The position numbers and the translations under genes were made by a program. Under the pieces are notes generated by a model. It was not told the origin of the DNA. It was given only the letters and a program-made list of their open reading frames with translations, and did not search any database. Shown piece after piece: positions 1 to 6,558 of a stretch of DNA of 6,697 nucleotides. The stretch is from the NCBI GenBank assembly GCA_017881545.1, contig JADGQU010000126.1:1-6697 (forward strand). Reading direction: 5' to 3'. Position 1 is the stretch's first letter. Each line of letters begins with the position of its first letter. Source of the DNA: Gemmatimonadaceae bacterium. Lineage in GTDB: Bacteria; Gemmatimonadota; Gemmatimonadetes; Gemmatimonadales; Gemmatimonadaceae.

Positions 1-152
1 GCGCGCGCAACGCGACGCTGCTCGCGCGACCCGACAACGTGAAGGCCTACTTCTCGGCGCAATTCCGGAAGATCATCCCGGCACAGGCTGCCACGCGCCC
101 CTTGGCGGGCAGCATCAAATCCGCCCCCGAAAATGATCCGTACGGGTTTTAA
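1..152 (+). CDS. C-terminal end of an unidentified protein (5' partial)
   Basis: An open frame enters from the left edge (first full codon at 3) and ends at TAA 150-152, giving 49 residues that end in DPYGF. The codons are strongly GC-rich at the third position (gcg, cgc, gtg, ctg, ttc, atc), as in the genes downstream, which supports real coding. The visible part reads as a helical stretch (LLARPDNVKAYFSAQFRKII) followed by a loose, Pro/Ala-rich tail. I do not recognise the family and no function is proposed. The stop lies only 10 bases before the ATG at 163 of the next gene, so the two may be co-transcribed. Confidence 0.6.
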   Translation, partial: ARNATLLARPDNVKAYFSAQFRKIIPAQAATRPLAGSIKSAPENDPYGF

Positions 153-167
153 AGGGATCCGTATGGG
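135..167 (+). repeat. Direct repeat GATCCGTAYGGG, 21 bases apart
   Basis: GATCCGTACGGG at 135-146 recurs as GATCCGTATGGG at 156-167, with 11 of 12 bases identical. The first copy overlaps the last codons of the upstream gene and the second contains the ATG at 163. A third partial copy, TTCGTACGGG, occurs at 334-343 beyond the inverted-repeat element. The repeat may reflect local duplication linked to insertion of that element. Confidence 0.5.
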
Positions 168-1128
168 GAGAAGGGAAACAACACTGAGAGAAAAGTTAGG
201 TGGGAGGGGCGAGGTACTAGATACGGGGTGTGAGGCGGAACCACGCGTTGCGCTTCTACTTCCTACCTCATTCCTAGTACCTCGCACCCCCTACCTTACT
301 CTTCTCTCCTTTGTTTTTTTCGCAGTTGTTTTGTTCGTACGGGCAGCGCCTGGTCAATCGGTTCTCCTCCAGATCCGCCCCCACATCGGCGACACGCTCA
401 GGATGCACCTCACGCAAACGGTAGAGCTGAGCGGCTCGAGCCGTCGCGGCGCACGGGATTCCGCGATCAGCTCGATGACGACTTCAATAGATGTGTTCAC
501 CCGGGCAATCGCGCACCAATGGACGTCCGGCGGCACCCTCATGCAGTCGATCACCGACTCGGTCGCGATGATTCCCGCCTCGCCGGGCTCGCTCGCCGAT
601 CTCAAGCGGCGGACGATGCAGGCTCAACGGGTTTGGGTGCGCGTTTCCACCGATGGAGCGATGGAGATCGTGGATGATTCGGATCCCAACAGCGAGCTGC
701 GGCACATCTTCGGGGAAATGCCGGCCATGCTGGCACGCGGGCCCGTCGCGGTCGGCGAAAAATGGACGCGCGAGATGCAAATCCCTCTGAGCGGTGATCC
801 GGGAGCAATGGGACAGGTTCGCGCGACGTTCCGCCTGGATTCTCTGGGCGCCAACGGCGACATCGCCTACATCTCGATGCACGGCACGATGGCACGGAGC
901 GACGCGCCCGGCGCATCGCCAACGGGCACGGGCTACGCGACTTCCGGCATGCTTTCCGGTACGATTCAGATCGATCGCAGGCTCGGTTGGATCACTGACT
1001 CCAGGAGCAGCATTGTCGTACGTTCTACGATCGCCGCGACCCCGGCCCGAAAGGGAGAACCGCAGGGAGCGCCGATGCAGGTGCGGACGAAAATCACTCA
1101 GTGGATAAGGGCGATGCGCACTCGATGA
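163..1128 (+). CDS. Predicted exported protein of unknown function, DUF6263-like
   Basis: An open frame of 321 residues. From about residue 66 on, the codon use is that of a normal GC-rich gene. The mature part is rich in short beta strands: a start like IRPHIGDTLRMHLTQTVEL, then a central VGEKWTREMQIPL, then SGTIQIDRRLGWITDSRSSI. This order (early beta strands, a 'GEKW' loop, then a late statement of residual baseline) recalls DUF6263-type secreted proteins. That is a resemblance from memory, not a domain hit. A hydrophobic core at about residues 45-59 (LTLLSFVFFAVVLFV), followed by RAAPGQ, looks like a signal peptide, but its N-region is unusually long at about 43 residues. ATG 163 was chosen because AAAGGG (151-156) sits 6 bases upstream. 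ATG 133 would overlap the previous gene, and no ATG, GTG or TTG that keeps the hydrophobic core occurs later. Residues 4-58 are encoded by a repeat element with rare codons (aga, tta, cta, gta), so the true start is uncertain. The stop overlaps the sbcD start (ATGA 1125-1128). Confidence 0.7.
   Translation: MGRRETTLREKLGGRGEVLDTGCEAEPRVALLLPTSFLVPRTPYLTLLSFVFFAVVLFVRAAPGQSVLLQIRPHIGDTLRMHLTQTVELSGSSRRGARDSAISSMTTSIDVFTRAIAHQWTSGGTLMQSITDSVAMIPASPGSLADLKRRTMQAQRVWVRVSTDGAMEIVDDSDPNSELRHIFGEMPAMLARGPVAVGEKWTREMQIPLSGDPGAMGQVRATFRLDSLGANGDIAYISMHGTMARSDAPGASPTGTGYATSGMLSGTIQIDRRLGWITDSRSSIVVRSTIAATPARKGEPQGAPMQVRTKITQWIRAMRTR
168..335. repeat. Inverted repeat of degenerate 7-base units, MITE-like
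   Basis: An exact 11-base inverted repeat (CGAGGTACTAG 210-220 and CTAGTACCTCG 274-284) lies inside longer imperfect arms, about 176-220 and 274-316, that match at roughly three quarters of positions. Each arm is built of heptads. On the right, from 253, they read cttctac, ttcctac, ctcattc, ctagtac, ctcgcac, cccctac, cttactc, ttctctc. On the left, ending at 220, they read aagttag, gtgggag, gggcgag, gtactag, and continue with gtgtgag at 228-234. The segment is bounded by CGTATGGG (160-167) and CGTACGGG (336-343), which could be a target duplication. Its codons are unlike those of the surrounding genes. A folded transcript would form one long hairpin. There is no transposase, so any mobility would have to be non-autonomous. 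Confidence 0.6.
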
Positions 1129-2312
1129 GACTGGTTCATCTCTCGGACATACACCTCGGCTTCAAACAATATCAGCGGCAGACACCCACGGGGATCAACC
1201 AGCGTGAGGCGGATGTCGCGACGTCGTTTCGCCGCGTCATCGACAAGGTGATCGAGCTGAAGCCCGAGCTGGTGCTCATTGCCGGCGATGTCTTTCACGC
1301 CGTCCGCCCCAGCAATCCGGCGATTCTGCACGCGTTTCACCAGTTCTCGCGCCTGAGGCAGGCGCTGCCCGATTCGACCGTCGTGATGGTCGCCGGCAAT
1401 CACGACACTCCTCGCATGGCGGAAACGAGGTGCATTCTGCCGCTGTTCGCCCCGCTCGGCATCACCGTGGTGGAAGGCGAGCCCAAGCGCATCACCTTTC
1501 ACGAGCACGATCTTTCGATTCTCGCGGTGCCCGACATGGGGAAGGCGCCGTCGCTCGAGCCCGATCCCGCCGCGAAATACAACGTCCTCCTGTTGCACGG
1601 GGAGATCGAAGGGGTCCTGCCCAGGTACGGCCGCGAGCTCGATCGCCGTCCCATGGGGATCACGCAACAGGAGCTCGGCGCCGACCGTTGGGACTACGTC
1701 GCTCTGGGGCACTACCACGTGTACCGGCAGGTTGAACCGAATGCTTTCTACTCGGGCTCGCTCGACTACACGAGCACCAATTCGTGGGGGGAGATGGCTG
1801 AGGAGGAAGCCGCGAAAATCGGCGGCAAGGGGATCATCGAGCACGATCTCACGACAGGGGCTCACACGTTTCACCCGATTCCGCCGCTCCGGCAGTGGAT
1901 CGACCTGCCATCGCTCTCCGGCGCGGGGCTGTCACCCGCTTCACTCGACGAGGCGATTCGCGCGACGGTAGACAACCTCGAAGGCGGCATCGACGACAGG
2001 ATCGTGCGGCTGGTCGTGCGTGATGTTCCGCGCCACATCCTGCGCGAGCTGGACCACAAGGCGCTCCGCGAATACAAGCGCAAGGCGCTCCAATTCCACC
2101 TCGATACCCGGCGTCCGGAGATCGTGCGTCGCGAAAATGGCGAGGCCGCGCCGGGCCGCCGCGCGTCTCTCGCGGACACGGTGCGCGAGAAGCTCCGCTC
2201 CCGCGTGCTTACGGAAAACATCGACCGAGAGACACTCGTCGCGCTCGGGCTGCACTACCTCCAGGAAGCGGATCGCGTGGCGGGGCCCGCCGAAGAGGAC
2301 GCCATCGCGTGA
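1125..2312 (+). CDS. sbcD: SbcD, Mre11-family DNA double-strand-break nuclease subunit
   Basis: A 395-residue protein, close to the usual SbcD length of about 400. It carries the full calcineurin-like phosphodiesterase motif set that binds two metal ions: D8-x-H10 in HLSDIHLG, GD at 54-55 (AGDVFH), GNHD at 91-94 with catalytic H93, H158 in LLLHGE, and GHYH at 195-198. After SGSLDYTS (210-217) the capping and C-terminal region runs to the end. With SbcC it forms the SbcCD complex, the bacterial Mre11-Rad50, a cytoplasmic ATP-dependent exonuclease and endonuclease that opens DNA hairpins and processes blocked ends. ATG 1125 was chosen because it gives the canonical N-terminus MRLVHLSDIHLG and overlaps the previous stop as ATGA. 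The in-frame GTG at 1101 would add 8 residues ahead of the conserved start. It is translationally coupled to sbcC, whose GTG overlaps its stop. Confidence 0.96.
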   Translation: MRLVHLSDIHLGFKQYQRQTPTGINQREADVATSFRRVIDKVIELKPELVLIAGDVFHAVRPSNPAILHAFHQFSRLRQALPDSTVVMVAGNHDTPRMAETRCILPLFAPLGITVVEGEPKRITFHEHDLSILAVPDMGKAPSLEPDPAAKYNVLLLHGEIEGVLPRYGRELDRRPMGITQQELGADRWDYVALGHYHVYRQVEPNAFYSGSLDYTSTNSWGEMAEEEAAKIGGKGIIEHDLTTGAHTFHPIPPLRQWIDLPSLSGAGLSPASLDEAIRATVDNLEGGIDDRIVRLVVRDVPRHILRELDHKALREYKRKALQFHLDTRRPEIVRRENGEAAPGRRASLADTVREKLRSRVLTENIDRETLVALGLHYLQEADRVAGPAEEDAIA

Positions 2313-4822
2313 GACTCAATAGCCTCAAGCTCACCAACTTCCGTCAGCACGTAAAAACGGAGCTCGCGTTCGGCACCGGCCTCACCGGCATCATCGGTCC
2401 CAACGGCGCCGGCAAGACTACGCTGCTCGAGGCAATCGCCTGGGCGCTCTACGGCAACCCGGCGATTCGTGGAAATCGGGATTCCATCCGGTTCATGGGC
2501 GCCGGAGCCCGGGCTCCGGTTGAAGTCGAGCTCGATTTCGATCTCGGCTCCCACCGCTATCGCGTCGTCCGCGGACTGACGAGCGCCGAAGCCTATCTCG
2601 ACGGCGCCGACACGCCGATCGCGAATTCGATCTCGGGCGTCACCGAGCTGATGCAGCGCCGCCTCGGCATGTCGATGTCGGAATTCTTTCACACATACTT
2701 CACGGCCCAGAAAGAGCTGAGCGTCATGGCGGCGATGACTCCCGCCCGGCGCGGACAGTTTCTGTCGCGCGTGCTCGGCTACGAGAAGCTGCGCATCGCG
2801 CAGGACCTGACGCGCGAAAGGCGCAACCGCGTCCGCGCCGCAATCGACGGCATGCAGCGCGGGATGCGCGATCCCGAGGCGGTCCTTCGCTCACTCGCGG
2901 AAGCGGCTTCACGAAAGGAAGAGGCAGAAGCGCGCGCCCACCATGCGGCACATCGCGGAGCGGTGCGCCAGCGCGAGATGATGGCAATCGAGCCGCGCTG
3001 GGAGATGGTGCAGCGTCAGCGCGAGCAATCCGCGCAGCTGCTCACACAGATCACCGTCGCGGAAGAAAAAGAAGCGGCACTCCAACGCGACGCCGAGCGC
3101 GTTGCGCGCGAGCTTGAGGGTGTGCAGGCTGCGCGCGCCCAGCTCGCCAATCTGCGCGACGCGGTCGAGCCGCTGTTCGCGCTCAACGTCGAGCTCCAGG
3201 CGCTCAACACTCTTTATCGCGAGGATGGCCGGCGGAAGACACTGCTCGAGGCCGAGGCAGCGCTGCGCGAGGAGATCGCGAGGCTCGAGGAGCGTCACGC
3301 GCGGATCGAGAAGGCGCCAGGGCTCGAGGAGGAAGCGACGCTCGAGCTGGAGAAGAAGCGCTCCGAGCTGGAGGACGCTCAGGGACTACTTGAAGCGCGT
3401 CGCACGGAATGGGTGCGGGACCGGCAGGAAGCGCAGACCAAACGCGAGGCGCTGAGGCAGCAGTACATCGAGGTCAAGCACCAGCGCGATCGCGTCGTCA
3501 CGCTCGGCGAGGACGGCGCGTGTCCGACCTGCAGCCGCCCGCTTGGTGGAAGTCTCCACACCGTGGTCGAGCATCTCGACGAGCTGATCGAGACAGTCAA
3601 CGTCGACGGGAGCTACTACAAGGCCCGCGTCGAGCAGCTGGAGCAGATGCCCGAGGACGTTCAGCAGCTCGATGAGAGGCGGCGCGCCCTGATGCTGGAG
3701 GTTGGGACACTCGAGCGGAGACTCGCCAAGGTGCAGCTCGCGGTGCTGGAGCTGGGGACGATCGTGCGAGACATCGCGATGAAGCGGCAACGCGAGGTGC
3801 AGATGAAGCGCGACATCTCGCGCATTCCGCCGGGCTACGATCCCGCGCGGCACGCCGAGGTGATCGCGGAAGTCGATCGGCTGACTCCGATGGAAGTAGA
3901 GGCCGGGCGGTTTCAGGCGATGCTCGATCGCGAGCCGCAGCTCAAGCTCGAGCAGGCCCGCATCGCCCAGGAAGTCATGCGCGTGCAGTCGATGCTTGGC
4001 ACCATTCGAACGAGACGCGCTCAGATCTCCTTCACGGAGAAGGATTTCAACGACCTGAAGGCGGAATTCGACCGGGTGCGCATAGAGCTCCAGGAATCCA
4101 AGGTTGCGGCGGCGCGCGCGCAGGAGCAGGTGTCAGGCGCGACGGCGGCGCTCGCGGCCGCGCAGGAACAGGCGGAAGAGCTGAAGAAGAAAGTCGCAGA
4201 GCTCGAGGTGCTTCAGACCGATCGGCGGATGCACGACGAGCTGGACCGCGCCTTCTCGGACCTGCGCACCGATCTCAACTTCCAGCTCCGTCCCGAGCTG
4301 TCGGAGCTGGCTAGCGCGTTTATGAGCGAGCTCACTGATACGCGCTACACCGAGATGGAGTTGGACGACCAGTACAACATTGTTATTCTGGAGGATGGAA
4401 TTCCGAAGCCCGTCCTGTCCGGGGGAGAGGAAGATCTTGCGAATCTCGTCCTTCGCCTGGCCATCTCACAGATGATCGCCGAGAGAGCTGGCCAGAGTTT
4501 CTCGCTGCTGATTCTCGACGAGGTCTTCGGATCTCTCGACGAGGCGCGACGCTTCAACGTCGTCGAGCTGCTGCGCGGGCTCCAGGACCGCTTCGAGCAG
4601 GTGATCCTGATCACGCACATCGAGCCGGTGCGCGAGGGATTGGACCGCGTGATCAACGTCAGCTATGACGCGGACCGCGGCTGCTCGGTCGTGACCGAGA
4701 GCGAAGGGGATGCCATAGACGCCGATGAAGACGCCGAGCCGAGCTGGCCGGGGCGGAGCTCGGAAGGGCTTCCGCGCGTGGCTGCGGAATCTGCTGAGCG
4801 CACCGCGGGAGCGGGGGCGTAA
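2309..4822 (+). CDS. sbcC: SbcC, Rad50-like SMC ATPase of the SbcCD nuclease
   Basis: An 837-residue protein, shorter than E. coli SbcC (about 1048) and nearer to archaeal Rad50, so its coiled-coil arms are short. The N-terminal ATPase lobe has Walker A GPNGAGKTT (30-38) and a Q-loop glutamine (Q134 in YFTAQKEL). A long Glu/Arg/Ala-rich coiled coil follows, roughly residues 170-400 and 410-640. It is interrupted by the zinc hook CPTC (405-408), where two molecules join through a shared zinc ion. The C-terminal lobe has signature LSGGEE (703-708), Walker B LLILDE (733-738), D-loop SLD (742-744) and the H-loop histidine in ITHIE (H770). ATP binding closes the dimer over DNA and gates the SbcD nuclease. 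GTG 2309 is the start because it gives MRLNSLKLTNFRQH and overlaps the sbcD stop by 4 bases. Residues about 798-837 form a low-complexity acidic, then Ala/Gly-rich tail beyond the conserved domain. Confidence 0.95.
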   Translation: MRLNSLKLTNFRQHVKTELAFGTGLTGIIGPNGAGKTTLLEAIAWALYGNPAIRGNRDSIRFMGAGARAPVEVELDFDLGSHRYRVVRGLTSAEAYLDGADTPIANSISGVTELMQRRLGMSMSEFFHTYFTAQKELSVMAAMTPARRGQFLSRVLGYEKLRIAQDLTRERRNRVRAAIDGMQRGMRDPEAVLRSLAEAASRKEEAEARAHHAAHRGAVRQREMMAIEPRWEMVQRQREQSAQLLTQITVAEEKEAALQRDAERVARELEGVQAARAQLANLRDAVEPLFALNVELQALNTLYREDGRRKTLLEAEAALREEIARLEERHARIEKAPGLEEEATLELEKKRSELEDAQGLLEARRTEWVRDRQEAQTKREALRQQYIEVKHQRDRVVTLGEDGACPTCSRPLGGSLHTVVEHLDELIETVNVDGSYYKARVEQLEQMPEDVQQLDERRRALMLEVGTLERRLAKVQLAVLELGTIVRDIAMKRQREVQMKRDISRIPPGYDPARHAEVIAEVDRLTPMEVEAGRFQAMLDREPQLKLEQARIAQEVMRVQSMLGTIRTRRAQISFTEKDFNDLKAEFDRVRIELQESKVAAARAQEQVSGATAALAAAQEQAEELKKKVAELEVLQTDRRMHDELDRAFSDLRTDLNFQLRPELSELASAFMSELTDTRYTEMELDDQYNIVILEDGIPKPVLSGGEEDLANLVLRLAISQMIAERAGQSFSLLILDEVFGSLDEARRFNVVELLRGLQDRFEQVILITHIEPVREGLDRVINVSYDADRGCSVVTESEGDAIDADEDAEPSWPGRSSEGLPRVAAESAERTAGAGA

Positions 4823-5799
4823 TGGCGTTCGCGCGCAACTGGAGACACGCGTGGGTGGCGGAGACGCCGGAGCGCGTGAGCGTGAAGGAGATTCCCGCGC
4901 TCAACGCGGTTTTCAGCGAGGCCTTCACCGAGCGCTATCGCAGGGACGGGATGGTGGGCGTACGGGTGCCTCACCTGAATCCCGCGGTGTGGAAGTTCGC
5001 GATCGCGGACGCCGAGGATGGCGCGATGATCTGGCGCAACGCGCGCGACGGAATCGCGGCCTTCAACATGGTTCACCGCTCTGGCATCGAGGGGTGGATG
5101 GGACCGCTGGCTGTCCATCCCGACTATCAGAGTCAGGGTGTGGGGAAAATGATCGTCTCCTCTGGTGTTGAGTGGCTGAAGAAGGCTGGTGCGAAAGTGA
5201 TCGGGCTCGAGACGATGCCCCGCACCATGGACAATGTCGGCTTCTACTCAGCGCTCGGCTTCACACCCGGGCATCTGACGGTGACGGTGACGCTCGAAGC
5301 GGCGAGGGCCGGAATCCAGGCGACGACGATGTCGGCACTGAGCCCGCACGAGCGGGAGCTGGCGCTCAGGCAATGCAGGGCTCTGGTCGACCAGCTCGCG
5401 CCGGGCTACGACTACACGCGCGAGATCGTTCTCACGGCGCAGCACCAGCTGGGCGACACGCTGTTCGTCCGGAAGGGAACCGAGATCGTGTCATTTGCGG
5501 TGTGTCATTCGGTGCCGCTGGTCGAGGGTCGGGTGACGGAGGAGATGCGCGTGCTCAAGATGGTCGCGAAGAGCGAGGCCGATTTCGATCAGCTGGTGAC
5601 GCAGCTGTGTGCTCATGCACGCGTGAAGTCGTCGCGTCGTGTGGCGATCAGGGTGCAGGGGCAGTACGGCGACGTTTATCGCCGGCTGGTTGCGCGCGGT
5701 GCGAGGGTGAGGTGGACGGATCTCAGGATGTCGCTGCACGAGTACGCGGAGTCGCGGCCGGCGGGTGGCGGGATCGTGTTGTCGAACTGGGAGATCTAG
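4822..5799 (+). CDS. GNAT-family N-acetyltransferase with a second, degenerate GNAT-like domain
   Basis: A 325-residue protein. The N-terminal half is a recognisable acetyl-CoA-dependent GNAT domain. It has strand 4 MGPLAVHPDYQ (93-103), the pyrophosphate-binding Q-x-x-G-x-G motif as QSQGVG (103-108), the following helix to about 122, and the late motif N138-V-G-FYSALGF (141-147). Residues about 155-310 repeat the general GNAT order: a strand-rich middle (TLFVRKGTEIVSFAVCHSVPL), a helix with R-R-V-A-I-R, then VYRRLVARGARVRWTDLRM. This half has no clear acetyl-CoA loop, so it is probably a non-catalytic GNAT fold. The substrate is unknown and might be a small molecule, peptide or protein N-terminus. 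The start ATG 4822 shares one base with the sbcC stop (TAATG), so it belongs to the same operon. Whether the link to SbcCD is functional or only transcriptional cannot be told. Confidence 0.85.
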   Translation: MAFARNWRHAWVAETPERVSVKEIPALNAVFSEAFTERYRRDGMVGVRVPHLNPAVWKFAIADAEDGAMIWRNARDGIAAFNMVHRSGIEGWMGPLAVHPDYQSQGVGKMIVSSGVEWLKKAGAKVIGLETMPRTMDNVGFYSALGFTPGHLTVTVTLEAARAGIQATTMSALSPHERELALRQCRALVDQLAPGYDYTREIVLTAQHQLGDTLFVRKGTEIVSFAVCHSVPLVEGRVTEEMRVLKMVAKSEADFDQLVTQLCAHARVKSSRRVAIRVQGQYGDVYRRLVARGARVRWTDLRMSLHEYAESRPAGGGIVLSNWEI

Positions 5800-5920
5800 G
5801 GTTAGAGGCGTCGGCAAAGCGGCTGTGCGCGGACCCGGACCGATGCTTTTTTGCAGCAAAGGAAGCGAGCGAATGTTATGCAGCTATTCTTGCAGTCTAT
5901 CACCGAGCACTATTGTGAGC
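5800..5920. other. Gene-free boundary stretch between the operon and cassette DNA
   Basis: No convincing gene is seen. The first 40 bases or so still resemble the GC-rich chromosome. From about 5843 the sequence is more mixed in composition (runs of T, tat and att), like the cassette DNA further right. A short frame ATG 5843 to TAA 5972-5974 (43 codons, five cysteines) has no ribosome binding site, runs into the attC-like structure and is not called. There is no clear rho-independent terminator for the sbcDC-GNAT operon here. Confidence 0.4.
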
Positions 5921-5969
5921 GCATATCCGCCAAGAGCTTGCGGGGCAGGGACTTTGCTCGCGCACTCGG

Positions 5970-5975
5970 TATAAT
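5970..5975 (+). promoter_or_regulatory. Possible -10 box TATAAT ahead of the cassette gene
   Basis: A perfect TATAAT lies 144 bases before the lipoprotein ATG and within the left attC-like structure. No convincing -35 hexamer lies 16-18 bases upstream, and there is no TG extension, so this may be chance. Some cassette arrays carry promoters within or next to attC sites, which is why it is recorded. Confidence 0.2.
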
Positions 5976-5984
5976 TGGCGCGGT

Positions 5985-6011
5985 GAAAGGCTGCGAGCCA
6001 CGCTGCCTTTC
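5985..6011. other. Strong hairpin inside the left attC-like site
   Basis: GAAAGGC (5985-5991) and GCCTTTC (6005-6011) pair exactly. Past a T-T mismatch, GCG (5993-5995) pairs with CGC (6001-6003) around the 5-base loop AGCCA. No T tract follows, so a terminator is unlikely. A variable terminal stem of a folded attC is the better reading. Confidence 0.55.
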
Positions 6012-6107
6012 AATTTCGTTTGCAAGCTAATAGGCGTTAGGTGGCCGCTTAAGGGCTTTTTCCTCGGTCACTGCGGCTAGGCAAGACTGTTGCTGCATTC
6101 GCATCAC

Positions 6108-6116
6108 AAAGGAGGT
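6108..6116 (+). promoter_or_regulatory. Perfect Shine-Dalgarno of the cassette gene
   Basis: AAAGGAGGT matches the anti-Shine-Dalgarno end of 16S rRNA over its full core, with GGAGG 4 bases before ATG 6120. It decides the start of the lipoprotein gene. Such a self-sufficient ribosome site suits a cassette read from a distant promoter. The host operon genes instead start by overlap with the gene before. Confidence 0.8.
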
Positions 6117-6119
6117 CGC

Positions 6120-6539
6120 ATGCGATCAACTCTCTGTTTTCTCTCGTCGGTCTGGCTTATTGGCCTAGGTGCTTGCAGCAGCAGTAGCACGCTCGGGCCC
6201 CCGGCGACCCTAGTGCTATCAACCGCTCCCGACTTCACGGCCACAGTCGCAAAAGTCGAATTCGAGAGCGCCAATGGGCCTGCAGGGCCTTATTCACAAC
6301 ACAACGTGTGGCTGGTTATTCCGCCGAGCACGGCGGCGAACGCTGGACTTGTTGTCGCAAACGCAACTCCGGTGTTTGTTCGTACTCTCGATGGGATTTT
6401 CTCGAGCAGTGCGAGTGGAATCAAGGTTGGTGACAGAGTCGAAGTATGGCACGATATCCAAGTAGGCTATGGTGCTGTGCAGGGTCCGCCCGGAGCACCC
6501 ACTTATATGAACCTCAAGCAAATCGTAATCGATCGTTGA
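6120..6539 (+). CDS. Small predicted lipoprotein carried on the cassette, function unknown
   Basis: A 139-residue protein with a clear lipoprotein signal peptide: short n-region MRSTL, hydrophobic h-region to L16, then lipobox L-G-A-C with C19 as the lipid-modified residue, followed by a Ser-rich linker (SSSS). The mature part of about 120 residues is mostly beta: TLVLST, ATVAKVEFE, HNVWLVIPP, TPVFVRTLDGIF, then GIKVGDRVEVWHD, and a final MNLKQIVIDR. This order, with a late 'VGDRVEVW' strand and a closing strand, is like small OB-fold lipoproteins such as DUF3221. This is pattern resemblance only. Codon use is less GC-biased than in sbcC, in keeping with cassette origin. An in-frame upstream ATG (6099-6101 region has none usable) is not needed, because ATG 6120 has a perfect ribosome site. 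Periplasmic or outer-membrane location is inferred if the host is diderm. Confidence 0.8.
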   Translation: MRSTLCFLSSVWLIGLGACSSSSTLGPPATLVLSTAPDFTATVAKVEFESANGPAGPYSQHNVWLVIPPSTAANAGLVVANATPVFVRTLDGIFSSSASGIKVGDRVEVWHDIQVGYGAVQGPPGAPTYMNLKQIVIDR

Positions 6540-6558
6540 GCCTTCACGCGCTCGCGCC

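Larger units (their letters stand above)
5921..6042 (+). other. Degenerate attC-like recombination site (left end of cassette)
   Basis: The right end is a good integron core site, GTTAGGT at 6036-6042, fitting GTTRRRY and preceded by GGC as in many attC sites. Seven bases upstream lies AGCAAG-type box L' GCAAGCT (6022-6028). Its complement AGCTTGC (5935-5941) would be L''. Before that comes GCATATC (5921-5927), which fits only five of seven positions of the R'' consensus RYYYAAC. The 122-base length matches the complete attC at the other end of the cassette (129 bases), and the L' to R' spacing (7 bases) is also the same. The R' core is well supported. The left half is decayed, or the pairing may be coincidental. 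Confidence 0.5.

Noticed and set aside
168..335. Heptad repeat considered as a CRISPR array
   Set aside because: The units are 7 bases, degenerate and inverted, with no spacer structure.
1098..1874. Long minus-strand frame opposite sbcD
   Set aside because: Antisense shadow of a clearly functional SbcD with all its motifs, as is common in GC-rich genes.
5845..5866. Weak hairpin with a T run after the GNAT gene, considered as a terminator
   Set aside because: The T run lies inside the stem, not after it, and the stem depends on G-T pairs.
5172..5918. Long plus-strand frame inside the GNAT gene
   Set aside because: Out-of-frame shadow rich in Gly/Arg/Asp/Ala. The GNAT frame carries the recognisable acetyl-CoA motif.
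5843..5974. A 43-codon frame starting ATG 5843, cysteine-rich
   Set aside because: No ribosome binding site, codon use unlike any neighbour, and it runs into the attC-like structure. It is most likely a chance frame.
6036..6042. Reading GTTAGGT as an attI site
   Set aside because: attI is expected beside a divergent intI. The upstream neighbour is the sbcDC-GNAT operon and no integrase frame exists on either strand here.
6044..6061. GCC...GGC followed by five T, considered as a terminator
   Set aside because: The stem is only about 3 base pairs, too short for a rho-independent terminator, and it lies just upstream of the cassette gene.
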